NCBI GenBank assembly: GCA_029961105.1
Contig: JASBVO010000011.1
Location: 62,001 to 126,000 of the forward strand
Reading direction: 5' to 3'
Source: Micrococcus sp.
Lineage (GTDB): Bacteria > Actinomycetota > Actinomycetes > Actinomycetales > Micrococcaceae
DNA: 64,000 nucleotides
A program made the position numbers and the translations under genes. Under the pieces are notes generated by a model. It did not search any database. It was given only the letters and a program-made list of their open reading frames with translations, and was not told the origin of the DNA. Position 1 is the stretch's first letter, and each line of letters opens with the position of its first letter. Below are positions 1 through 6,476 of this stretch, piece by piece.

Positions 1-90
1 CAGCCGGACGCGCCGCGGGCGCTGCGGCGGATCGTCGTCGAGCGGACCGATGACCTGGTCCGGGCGCTGCGGGCCCAGGCCGCCGGGTAA
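1..90 (+). CDS. C-terminal end of an unidentified protein (partial)
   Basis: An open frame enters from the left edge and ends at TAA 88-90, giving the last 29 residues of a protein. The tail is helical-looking and rich in Arg and Ala (ending LRAQAAG). It stops 2 nt before the stop codon of the convergent lipoate ligase gene. The fragment is too short to assign a family. Reality as a gene end rests only on the open frame and the tight convergent fit. Confidence 0.5.
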   Translation, partial: QPDAPRALRRIVVERTDDLVRALRAQAAG

Positions 91-92
91 CC

Positions 93-1169
93 TCAGGGCA
101 CCCGGGCCGTCCACTGCTCGGTGGCGAACTTGCGGGCGGCGAGCTCCTCGGCGCGGCCGATCTCGTCCTCGGTGAGGGTTCCCCGGACGGCGCCGTGGCG
201 CTCGGCGAAGGTGTCCATCATGACCTCCCAGATCTCCGGACGGCTCAGCCCGGTCTGGCGGCGCAGTGGGTCGACCCGCTTCTTGGCCGAGCGGATCCCC
301 TTGTCCCGGAGCTTCTCCCGACCGATGCGCAGCACCTCGGTCATCTTGTCCGCGTCGATGTCATAGCTCATGGTGACGTGGTGCAGCAGTCCCCCGCCGG
401 AGAGCCGCTTCTGGGCCGCACCGCCGATCTTGCCCTCCGGGGTGGCGATGTCGTTGAGCGGCTGGTAGAACGCCTCCACGCCCGTGCGCCGCAGCGCCTC
501 CATCGCCCAGGCATCCAGGAAGGGATAGGAGTCGGCGAAGCTCATGCCGTCCACGAGGGACTGGGGCAGGTACAGCGAGTAGGTGACGCAGTTGTCGGCC
601 TCCATGAACATGGCCCCACCACCGGAGATGCGGCGCACCACGGTGATGCCGTGCCTTTCGGCCCCGTCCGGGTCGACCTCGTTGGCCAGCGACTGGAAGG
701 ACCCGATGACGACGGCCGGCTCCGTCCACTGCCACAGCCGCAGCGCGGGCCGGCGCCGCCCCGCGGACACGTCCTCCGTGAGGACCTGGTCCAGGGCCAC
801 CTGGGTGGTGATGGGCAGCGGCTGGGGCGCGAGGACCTCCCAGTCGTGGTCCTCCCAGGTGGTGGCGTGGCCCAGCGCCCGGCGCACCGCGGTGGCCACG
901 GCGTGCGCGTCGAAGCCGAACATCACCGTGCCGGGCCCGACGGCGGCGCCCACCGCCTCCGCGATGGTCCCGTGGGGCGCCTCGCGGGACAGGCCGACCA
1001 GGGACCGGTTGATGTGCAGCAGGGCCTCGTCCGGTTCCAGGAAGAAGTCCCCGTTGATGCTCGCGCTCGTGATGACCCCGGCTCCGGGGGCGGAACCATC
1101 CGCGACGGTGAGGTCGGCGATGACCAGCTTGCCGCCCGGGACCTTGAACTCGCCATGGTGATCGCTCAT
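93..1169 (-). CDS. Lipoate-protein ligase A family protein with N-terminal accessory domain
   Basis: Likely attaches lipoate or octanoate to lipoyl domains of 2-oxoacid dehydrogenases or GcvH in the cytoplasm. The catalytic domain spans about residues 105-345. It shows the RRISGGGA loop (179-186) and a GKIGGAAQK segment (246-254) whose Lys247 matches the LplA substrate lysine. Residues 8-95 (PGGKLVIADL, then INGDFF near 39-43) resemble the small accessory domain normally found at the C-terminus of LplA or as separate LplB in archaea; here it comes first. Start: ATG at 1169, with TAGGAT 6 nt upstream, probably leaderless. The gene is divergent from the sigma factor. A BPL/LplA octanoyltransferase role is the main alternative. 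Confidence 0.85.
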   Translation of the reverse strand: MSDHHGEFKVPGGKLVIADLTVADGSAPGAGVITSASINGDFFLEPDEALLHINRSLVGLSREAPHGTIAEAVGAAVGPGTVMFGFDAHAVATAVRRALGHATTWEDHDWEVLAPQPLPITTQVALDQVLTEDVSAGRRRPALRLWQWTEPAVVIGSFQSLANEVDPDGAERHGITVVRRISGGGAMFMEADNCVTYSLYLPQSLVDGMSFADSYPFLDAWAMEALRRTGVEAFYQPLNDIATPEGKIGGAAQKRLSGGGLLHHVTMSYDIDADKMTEVLRIGREKLRDKGIRSAKKRVDPLRRQTGLSRPEIWEVMMDTFAERHGAVRGTLTEDEIGRAEELAARKFATEQWTARVP

Positions 1170-1175
1170 CCCTCC

Positions 1176-1225
1176 ATCCTAGGGAGGGGCGACCTCACGT
1201 TTTCCGTCCCGGCGACGACTACGGT
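1176..1225. promoter_or_regulatory. Divergent -10 elements for the lipoate ligase and ECF sigma genes
   Basis: On the minus strand TAGGAT (1181 to 1176) lies 6 nt before the ligase ATG. On the plus strand TACGGT (1220-1225) lies 9 nt before ATG 1235 of the sigma gene. Both fit the actinobacterial TANNNT -10 pattern, and the spacing suggests leaderless or nearly leaderless transcripts. No convincing -35 is visible. Confidence 0.45.
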
Positions 1226-1234
1226 GTGATGACG

Positions 1235-1723
1235 ATGATGCAGCCCTTCGACCTGGCCGTCCGCACGCACGGTGCCACCGTGCTGCGGGTCTGCCGAGCC
1301 GTCCTGGGACCGGGACCGGACGCCGACGACGCCTGGCAGGAGACGTTCCTGGCGGCCCTGCGTGCGTGGCCGGAGCTGGAGGCGGTGACGAACCTGGAGG
1401 CCTGGCTGGTCCGGGTCGCCGGCCGGAAGGCGGTGGACGTGCTGCGCGCCCGGGGACGGAATCCGGTGCCCGTGGAGGAACTGCCCGACCGTCCGGTGGC
1501 GGCGGCGAGCGAGGCGGACGGGCATGGGGCGCTGTGGACGGCCGTCGCGGCGCTGCCGGAACGCCAGCGCCTGGCAATCGCCTACCACTACCTGGGCGGC
1601 CTGCGGCACACCGAGACGGCCGAGCTGATCGGCGGCACCCCTGAGGCCGTCCGGCGCGCGGCGGCCGACGGGCTGAAGGCCCTGCGGGGCAGCTATTCAG
1701 GGATGACCGAGTGGACGGACTGA
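1235..1723 (+). CDS. ECF-type RNA polymerase sigma factor
   Basis: A sigma-70 family protein of 162 aa. Region 2 lies at about residues 5-75 (DADDAWQETFLAALRAW matches the core-binding helix) and region 4 at about 90-155 (LPERQRLAIAYHYLGG, then a helix-turn-helix ending VRRAAADGLKALR). It lacks the SnoaL-like C-terminal domain of ECF41-type factors, and no anti-sigma gene is adjacent. In-frame GTG 1226 and ATG 1229 are possible starts, but the -10 box at 1220-1225 leaves no room for them, so ATG 1235 is preferred. The gene is followed after 10 nt by ogt, then tag, in one apparent operon. Inference: it drives an alkylation-response regulon. Confidence 0.85.
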   Translation: MMQPFDLAVRTHGATVLRVCRAVLGPGPDADDAWQETFLAALRAWPELEAVTNLEAWLVRVAGRKAVDVLRARGRNPVPVEELPDRPVAAASEADGHGALWTAVAALPERQRLAIAYHYLGGLRHTETAELIGGTPEAVRRAAADGLKALRGSYSGMTEWTD

Positions 1724-1733
1724 GGAGAAGACC

Positions 1734-2357
1734 ATGACGACACCACCGCGCATCGAGCCGGAGGGCGCCCCGGCGTTCTCGGTGGCCGAGGCCGAGCTCG
1801 CCGGCCTGGCCGGGCGGCTGGCCCACCGGGCCGAGGAGGAGTCCCTGCTGGAGGTCGCCTACCGGATCGTCGACAGTCCCGTGGGCCGGCTCCTGCTGGC
1901 CGCCACGGAGCGCGGCCTGGTGCGGGTCGCCTTCGAGCGGGAGGGCTTCGACGGCGTCCTGTCCGGGTTGGCCGAGAAGATCGGTCCCCGGGTGCTGCAC
2001 GCTCCCTGGAAGCTGGACGGGATCGTGGCCGAACTGGACGAGTACTTCGCCGGCCGGCGGCGGGAGTTCGGGGTGCCCCTGGACTTCGCCCTGTCCCACG
2101 GCTTCCGGTTGTCGGTCCAGCGGCGCCTGCCGGACATTCGCTATGGCCGGACCATGTCCTACCGCCAGGTCGCCGAGCTCCTCGACCGCCCGGCGGCGGT
2201 GCGCGCGGTGGGCACCGCCTGCGCCACCAATCCGCTCCCGGTCGTCGTCCCCTGCCACCGGGTGCTGCGCTCGGACGGGACCCTGGGCGGCTACCTGGGG
2301 GGCGTGGAGGCCAAGGCGACGCTGCTGGACCTGGAGCACGGGGCGGCCGCCGCATGA
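1734..2357 (+). CDS. ogt: Methylated-DNA--protein-cysteine S-methyltransferase
   Basis: Suicide repair enzyme that removes methyl groups from O6-methylguanine. The active-site motif PCHR is at 173-176 (acceptor Cys174), followed by LGGYLGGVEAK, typical of the MGMT C-terminal domain. The MGMT helix-turn-helix (MSYRQVAELLDRPAAVRAVG) is at 141-160. About 40 residues precede the usual N-terminal domain and look helical (residues 16-40, AEAELAGLAGRLAHRAEEES). Start ATG has a strong RBS (GAGGAGA). It lies 10 nt after the sigma gene and overlaps tag by ATGA, so the three are very likely co-transcribed. Confidence 0.92.
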   Translation: MTTPPRIEPEGAPAFSVAEAELAGLAGRLAHRAEEESLLEVAYRIVDSPVGRLLLAATERGLVRVAFEREGFDGVLSGLAEKIGPRVLHAPWKLDGIVAELDEYFAGRRREFGVPLDFALSHGFRLSVQRRLPDIRYGRTMSYRQVAELLDRPAAVRAVGTACATNPLPVVVPCHRVLRSDGTLGGYLGGVEAKATLLDLEHGAAAA

Positions 2358-2959
2358 GCGAGCCGCCGCAGGACGCCCTCGTCGTCGGGGCGGACGGCCT
2401 GGCCCGTCCGCGGTGGGCCGCCACCGATCCGCTGCTGCGCGAGTACTACGACACGGAATGGGGCCTGCCAGTGAGGGACGAACACGGCGTGTTCGAGCGC
2501 CTGTCCCTGGAGGCCTTCCAGTCCGGCCTGTCCTGGCGGACGGTGCTGGCCAAGCGAGCGGCCTTCCGGCGGGCGTTCGCGGGCTTCGACCCGGAGGCCG
2601 TCGCCGGCTTCGGTGAGGCCGAGGTCGAGCGGCTCCTGGCCGATGCGGGGATCATCCGCAACCGCGCCAAGATCCTGGCCACGATCGGCAACGCCCGGGC
2701 CACGCTGGCGATGCGCGAGGACGGCGGACTGGCGGACTTCGTCTGGTCGTTCCAGCCCGAGCGGACCCCGCAGCCGCGGACCGGGGCCGAGGTCCCGAGC
2801 ACCTCGCCCGAGTCCGTGGCCCTGTCCACCGCGCTGCGGGCGAAGGGGTTCAGGTTCGTGGGACCGACCACGATGTTCGCGCTCATGGAGGCGATCGGGA
2901 TCATCGACACGCACCTGGTGGGCTCCCACCGGCGGGGCTCCTCCGGCGTGTGGACGTGA
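2354..2959 (+). CDS. tag: DNA-3-methyladenine glycosylase I
   Basis: Base-excision enzyme that removes 3-methyladenine. The 201-aa protein aligns with E. coli Tag over almost its full length (DPLLREYYDTEWG, LEAFQSGLSWRTVL, IIRNRAKILATIGNARA, FVGPTTMFALMEAIG). Tyr31, catalytic-site Glu53 and Trp61 are kept. Of the four zinc ligands known in E. coli Tag (Cys4, His17, His175, Cys179), only the third is present (His187); the others read Pro19, Tyr32 and Ser191, so the zinc snap appears lost. Overlaps ogt by 4 nt. Confidence 0.92.
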   Translation: MSEPPQDALVVGADGLARPRWAATDPLLREYYDTEWGLPVRDEHGVFERLSLEAFQSGLSWRTVLAKRAAFRRAFAGFDPEAVAGFGEAEVERLLADAGIIRNRAKILATIGNARATLAMREDGGLADFVWSFQPERTPQPRTGAEVPSTSPESVALSTALRAKGFRFVGPTTMFALMEAIGIIDTHLVGSHRRGSSGVWT

Positions 2960-2977
2960 CCGGTATGTGGACGTGAC
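2949..2977 (+). repeat. 12-bp direct repeat at the tag stop codon
   Basis: TGTGGACGTGAC occurs at 2949-2960, covering the tag stop codon, and again at 2966-2977. The period is 17 bp. It looks like a short local duplication; no function is evident. Confidence 0.6.
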
Positions 2978-3019
2978 GGCTGTGACATCGGCCTCTCTCG
3001 TTGCGGCCGGGCACATCGC

Positions 3020-3025
3020 TAGGCT
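3020..3025 (+). promoter_or_regulatory. -10 element of the four-helix membrane protein gene
   Basis: TAGGCT lies exactly 6 nt before the ATG at 3032, so transcription should start at the ATG itself. There is no Shine-Dalgarno sequence between them, which supports a leaderless mRNA. Confidence 0.5.
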
Positions 3026-3031
3026 CGGTGC

Positions 3032-3541
3032 ATGCGACATGATGCGAAGGGCTGGCGCCGGTGGACCACCCGGGTCGGCTGGGTGCTGGCGTTCGCGGTG
3101 CCCGCGTGGATGGCCGGGGGCCGGTTCCTGACGGACAGCGCCGGTGCGCTCACCCCGGTCTATGCCCTGACGCTGGCCCCGGTCCTGCTGGTGCTCTCGG
3201 TGGTCGCCCTGGCGGTGCCGCACCGCCGCCCGGGACACTACCCCTCGGCGCGGTCCCTGGGGCTGCTGCTGATCGCCTGGGCCTCCGGGATCGGGCTGGG
3301 GTTCACGTTGCCGGACACCGGGGAGGGCGCCTCCTCCGTGCTGGGCGCCCTGGTGGGGCCCGAGGCCGAGGGGGCGGCCGCCGCGTTCAGCAACCCCCTC
3401 GGGATCATCATGCTGTTCATGTCGATCGCCGGCTGCGTGCTGGCCGTCCGGGACAGCTCCCGCCCGGACGGTGCCCGGCGCTCCCCCGGCGACGAGGACG
3501 ACTTCCAGGGCACCGGGTACTTCCCGGTCCTGGACGTCTAG
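3032..3541 (+). CDS. Hypothetical four-helix membrane protein
   Basis: The 169-aa protein has four hydrophobic segments at about residues 15-31, 43-62, 74-92 and 122-140, separated by short polar loops. Its C-terminal tail is acidic and about 27 residues long (ending GYFPVLDV). No family is recognised and no catalytic motif is visible. It follows tag by 72 nt but has its own apparent promoter, so it need not belong to the alkylation operon. The gene is convergent with the WYL regulator. Confidence 0.75.
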   Translation: MRHDAKGWRRWTTRVGWVLAFAVPAWMAGGRFLTDSAGALTPVYALTLAPVLLVLSVVALAVPHRRPGHYPSARSLGLLLIAWASGIGLGFTLPDTGEGASSVLGALVGPEAEGAAAAFSNPLGIIMLFMSIAGCVLAVRDSSRPDGARRSPGDEDDFQGTGYFPVLDV

Positions 3542-3572
3542 GCGTACTGACCAGCGAGGTTGATCGATCGGA

Positions 3573-4271
3573 TCAGACGCCGTGGACGGCCGCGGGCCTG
3601 GCGTTCGGTGGCGGCGTCCCGACCTCGTCGATGGTGTGGCCCTCGCAGGGCGTGGTGGTGACGCTGGCTCGCTCGATGCGGTTCACGGTGAACCAGCGAA
3701 CGGCACCACGCAGGCGGCACCAGCCGACGAGGTGCCAGATGCCGTTGGTCGACGCAAACATCATGGGCTCGACATCGCGAGTGGTCGTAGCGCCCCTCCC
3801 GGAGGTGTAGCGGATCCGCACCACCCGCTGGTCGGCCATGGCCTCCTCCACGGCGGACCTGATGGCCCTGGACGAAGACGGGGTTGCATTGACCCACACA
3901 CGGCGCGCCAGCTCCTCGGCCCTGGTCCGGGTCCGGGGATCGAGGACATCGACGATCTTCCGGACCCCTGCCGAGGCCAGATCGGCGTAGGGGGCCTCGG
4001 ACGCAGCCGCGACAGCCGCCAGGAGCGCCACGGCCTGGGCAGGGGACAGACTGACCGGTGGCAGGGAACCGCCCGCCACCACCCCGTACCCACCGCCCGG
4101 GCCGGGGCGCGACCAGATCGGTGCGCCGCTGCCCTCCAGGGCCGCCACATCGCGCTTGACCGTACGCACGGACACCCCGAACTCCGCCGCGAGCTTCTCG
4201 GCGGTGCAACCCCGTGCTCCGCTGCGACGCAACATCTCCGACAGCGCGTGAAGCCGCTCGGCACGTTTCAC
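3573..4271 (-). CDS. WYL-domain transcriptional regulator (YafY type)
   Basis: A helix-turn-helix (residues about 15-45, CTAEKLAAEFGVSVRTVKRDV) is followed by a short wing (GPGGGYGVV) and a WYL domain at about 140-210. The domain shows the usual IRYTS strand, the DVEPMMFASTNGIWHLVGWC segment and the WFTVNRIERA strand. GTG 4271 is chosen because it yields VKRAERLHAL, the usual family start, and is preceded by GGTGGAG; an ATG at 4313 would add 14 residues. It is divergent from the alpha/beta hydrolase gene, a common pairing, and probably controls that gene. The ligand is unknown. Confidence 0.85.
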   Translation of the reverse strand: MKRAERLHALSEMLRRSGARGCTAEKLAAEFGVSVRTVKRDVAALEGSGAPIWSRPGPGGGYGVVAGGSLPPVSLSPAQAVALLAAVAAASEAPYADLASAGVRKIVDVLDPRTRTRAEELARRVWVNATPSSSRAIRSAVEEAMADQRVVRIRYTSGRGATTTRDVEPMMFASTNGIWHLVGWCRLRGAVRWFTVNRIERASVTTTPCEGHTIDEVGTPPPNARPAAVHGV

Positions 4272-4293
4272 GGGCTCCACCCGAGAGATCTCA

Positions 4294-4333
4294 TGACAGA
4301 AATAGTGACACACACCTGTCCAGCGGGCGTGTG
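4294..4333. promoter_or_regulatory. Candidate operator between the WYL regulator and hydrolase genes
   Basis: TGACA occurs as a direct repeat at 4294-4298 and 4306-4310. GACA (4307-4310) with TGTC (4317-4320) forms an inverted repeat with a 6-nt spacer. A second inverted pair, CACAC and GTGTG, flanks 4311-4333. Such repeats are plausible binding sites for the divergent regulator, but no clean promoter hexamers accompany them. Confidence 0.3.
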
Positions 4334-4344
4334 AGCATCAAGGC

Positions 4345-5085
4345 ATGACAACGACATCGACCACCAGCGAGCCCACCATCATCCTCGTCCCCGGCCACTG
4401 GCTGGGTGCCTGGGCCTGGGACGAGGTGCTGGAAGACCTGACCGCCGCGGGCGCGGCCGCCACGGCGGTGACCCTTCCCGGCCTGGACGAGCACGACCCC
4501 TCGCGATCGTCCAAGACCCTGGACGACCAAGCCGCAGCGATCGAGGAGGTCATCACTCAGGCGCCAGGGGGCCAGGGTGTGGTCCTCGTGGCCCACAGCG
4601 GCGCGAACGCCCCGGTCACCCTTGTCCTGGACCGGCACCCCGAGCTCATCCGCCGAGTGGTCTGGGTCGACTCGGGACCGGTGGCCCCCGGAAGCGTCTT
4701 CGCGTCCGATGCGCCCGAGGGCCTGGAGGAACTTCCGCTGCCTCCCTTCGACGTTCTCAAGGAGCAGGCCAGCCTCGAGGGCCTGAGCGCCGAGGCTCTC
4801 GACCGCTTCCGGTCCCGGGCCGTCCCCGAGCCCGGCCCCGTGCTCCGTCAGCCGGTGCGCCTGACGAACGATGCGCGCCTGGGCGTGCCGACCACGCTGG
4901 TGTGCTGCTCACTCCCGAGCACGCAGCTGCTGGAGCTCGCCCAGGCCGGCCACCCCATGTTCGCCGAGGTCACCAAGCTCCAGCACCGGGAGCTCGTGGA
5001 CCTGCCCACGGGGCACTGGCCGATGTGGAGCCGTCCCCAGGACCTCGCCACAGCGATCCGCGCCGCTGCCACCCAGGCCAGCTGA
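4345..5085 (+). CDS. Alpha/beta hydrolase
   Basis: A 246-aa cytoplasmic alpha/beta-hydrolase fold protein. The N-terminal PGHWLGAWAWD oxyanion-hole loop, the nucleophile elbow AHSGANAP (Ser at about 95) and a late TGHWPMW histidine are visible. A catalytic acid probably sits after strand 6 but cannot be fixed by eye. The substrate is unknown; related proteins include esterases and hydrolases of small-molecule catabolism. It is divergent from a WYL regulator that likely represses or activates it. The RBS is weak (AAGG only 1 nt before the ATG). Confidence 0.85.
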   Translation: MTTTSTTSEPTIILVPGHWLGAWAWDEVLEDLTAAGAAATAVTLPGLDEHDPSRSSKTLDDQAAAIEEVITQAPGGQGVVLVAHSGANAPVTLVLDRHPELIRRVVWVDSGPVAPGSVFASDAPEGLEELPLPPFDVLKEQASLEGLSAEALDRFRSRAVPEPGPVLRQPVRLTNDARLGVPTTLVCCSLPSTQLLELAQAGHPMFAEVTKLQHRELVDLPTGHWPMWSRPQDLATAIRAAATQAS

Positions 5086-5185
5086 ACCGCGATCGTCCCC
5101 GGAGGACCCCATGAGTCCCGGAGGTTCCGCGCTCACGCCCGCCGCCCGCGTGCGGGTGTCCTCGCCGGGGGGCGCGTACAGACAA

Positions 5186-5246
5186 GAACCGGGGCCGACG
5201 CTCGGTCCGCCTCCCGTGGGAGGACGGACCGGGTCGACCCCGGTTC
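5186..5246. terminator. Long hairpin between convergent genes
   Basis: GAACCGGGG (5186-5194) pairs with CCCCGGTTC (5238-5246). Inside it CGGTCCGCCTCCC pairs with GGGAGGaCGGACCG, leaving a 2-nt tip. This is a nearly continuous 61-nt hairpin without a T tract, as is common for high-GC terminators. It would serve both the hydrolase gene and rpmE2. Confidence 0.7.
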
Positions 5247-5277
5247 TCGAGGAATGGAATGCCGTGGTGGCGGAAGG

Positions 5278-5535
5278 CTACTTCTTGCCGCCGAAGCCCT
5301 TGAAGCGGGCGTTGAAGCGCTCCACGCGGCCGGCGGTGTCCATGATCCGCTGCTTGCCGGTGTAGAACGGGTGGGACGCGGCCGAGATCTCGACGTCGAT
5401 CACCGGGTAGGTGTTGCCGTCCTCCCACTCCATGGTCTTGTCCGAGGACGTGGTGGAGCGGGTCAGGACCTTCTCGCCGGAGGCCAGGTCGTTGAAGATC
5501 ACCAGCTGGTAATCGGGGTGGATGTCAGTCTTCAT
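5278..5535 (-). CDS. rpmE2: 50S ribosomal protein L31, type B
   Basis: An 85-aa L31 protein ([10 protein letters not shown], then SHPFYTGKQ and a basic [13 protein letters not shown] tail). It lacks the CxxC zinc-binding motif of L31 type A, so it is the zinc-independent paralogue. In actinobacteria such copies are often induced under zinc limitation through Zur; no clear Zur box is seen here. Start ATG is preceded by GAAGGA. The gene stands alone between the hairpin at 5186-5246 and a divergently placed promoter region. Confidence 0.95.
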   Translation of the reverse strand: MKTDIHPDYQLVIFNDLASGEKVLTRSTTSSDKTMEWEDGNTYPVIDVEISAASHPFYTGKQRIMDTAGRVERFNARFKGFGGKK

Positions 5536-5627
5536 GGGGAATCCTTCGCATGCGCCACTGGATTTTGCCAGCAGCTTCTTCAGGAACGTTGGGGGGTCGA
5601 CCGCTGTACGGCCGACGCACCACTATA
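5536..5627 (-). promoter_or_regulatory. rpmE2 promoter and leader
   Basis: On the minus strand TATAGT (5627 to 5622) is a good -10, giving a leader of about 80 nt before the ATG. The leader contains a small hairpin (CTGG-caaaat-CCAG) and the RBS GAAGGA. L31 leaders with regulatory structure are known in actinobacteria. Whether this is one of them cannot be judged by eye, and no -35 is evident. Confidence 0.4.
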
Positions 5628-5639
5628 GCGCACCGGCGG

Positions 5640-6476
5640 TCAGCCGCGGGAACGCAACTCCCAGAACGCCACCGCGGAGGCGGCGGCCACGTTGAGGGAG
5701 TCCACCCCGGGGGCCATGGGGATCGCGACGTGCAGATCGCAGGACCGCAACGTCGCCGGGGAGACCCCGGGCCCCTCCGCGCCCAGCACGAGGGCCAGGC
5801 GCTCGTGTCCCCGCAGGTCCGGGTCGTCCAGCGGGATGGCCTCATCGCTCAGCTCCAGGGCCGCCACCGTGAACCCCGCCCGCCGCAGCCGGTCCAGTTC
5901 GGCCGGCCAGGCCGAGCGGCCGCGGCCGTCGGCCTCCCCGATCCGGGCCCACGGCACGGCGAACACCGTGCCCATCGACACGCGGATGCTCCGCCGGTAC
6001 AGCGGGTCGGCCGACTCCGGGCTGACCAGGACGGCGTCCACGCCCAGGCCGGCGGCCGAGCGGAAGATCGCCCCGAGGTTGGTGTGGTCGGAGACGTTCT
6101 CGAGGATCGCCACCCGCCGCGCCCCGGCCAGGACCTCGTCGACGGTGCGCGGTGCCGGCCGGTCCATGGCCGCCAGCGCACCGCGGTGCAGGTGGAACCC
6201 GGTGATCTGCTCCAGGACCTGATCGGTGCCGGTGTAGACGGGGACGCCGGGGTGTGCGGCGAAGACATCGGCCATCGACTCCAGGTACCGGTGGGCCAGG
6301 AAGAACGACCGCGGCGTGTGCCCGGCCGCCAGGGCGCGGCGGACCACCTGGGAGGACTCGGCGAGGTAGATGCCGTGGACGGTGTCCTGGCGCCGGCGCA
6401 GGGCCGCGTCCGTGAGCCGGCTGTAGACCTCCACGCGGGGATCGTCGGCGTCGGTCAGCTCCACCGGCTCACTCAC
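5640..6476 (-). CDS. TrmH/SpoU family RNA methyltransferase
   Basis: SPOUT-fold SAM-dependent RNA 2'-O-methyltransferase of 278 aa. All three knot motifs are present: NLGAIFRSAAGLG (motif 1, about 132), LVLGAEGPGVS (motif 2, about 225) and IPMAPGVDSLNVAAASAVA (motif 3, about 250). Residues 1-105 form the usual N-terminal substrate-binding domain. The start is GTG and overlaps the stop of the TauE-like gene by 8 nt, making it the last gene of a three-gene operon. The target (23S rRNA or tRNA) is not evident. Confidence 0.9.
   Translation of the reverse strand: MSEPVELTDADDPRVEVYSRLTDAALRRRQDTVHGIYLAESSQVVRRALAAGHTPRSFFLAHRYLESMADVFAAHPGVPVYTGTDQVLEQITGFHLHRGALAAMDRPAPRTVDEVLAGARRVAILENVSDHTNLGAIFRSAAGLGVDAVLVSPESADPLYRRSIRVSMGTVFAVPWARIGEADGRGRSAWPAELDRLRRAGFTVAALELSDEAIPLDDPDLRGHERLALVLGAEGPGVSPATLRSCDLHVAIPMAPGVDSLNVAAASAVAFWELRSRG

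Noticed and set aside
5111-5365. Open frame starting ATG 5111 with a good GGAGG site after the alpha/beta hydrolase
   Set aside because: It runs through the long hairpin and antisense into rpmE2, has low-complexity Pro/Gly/Arg composition and no recognisable domain.
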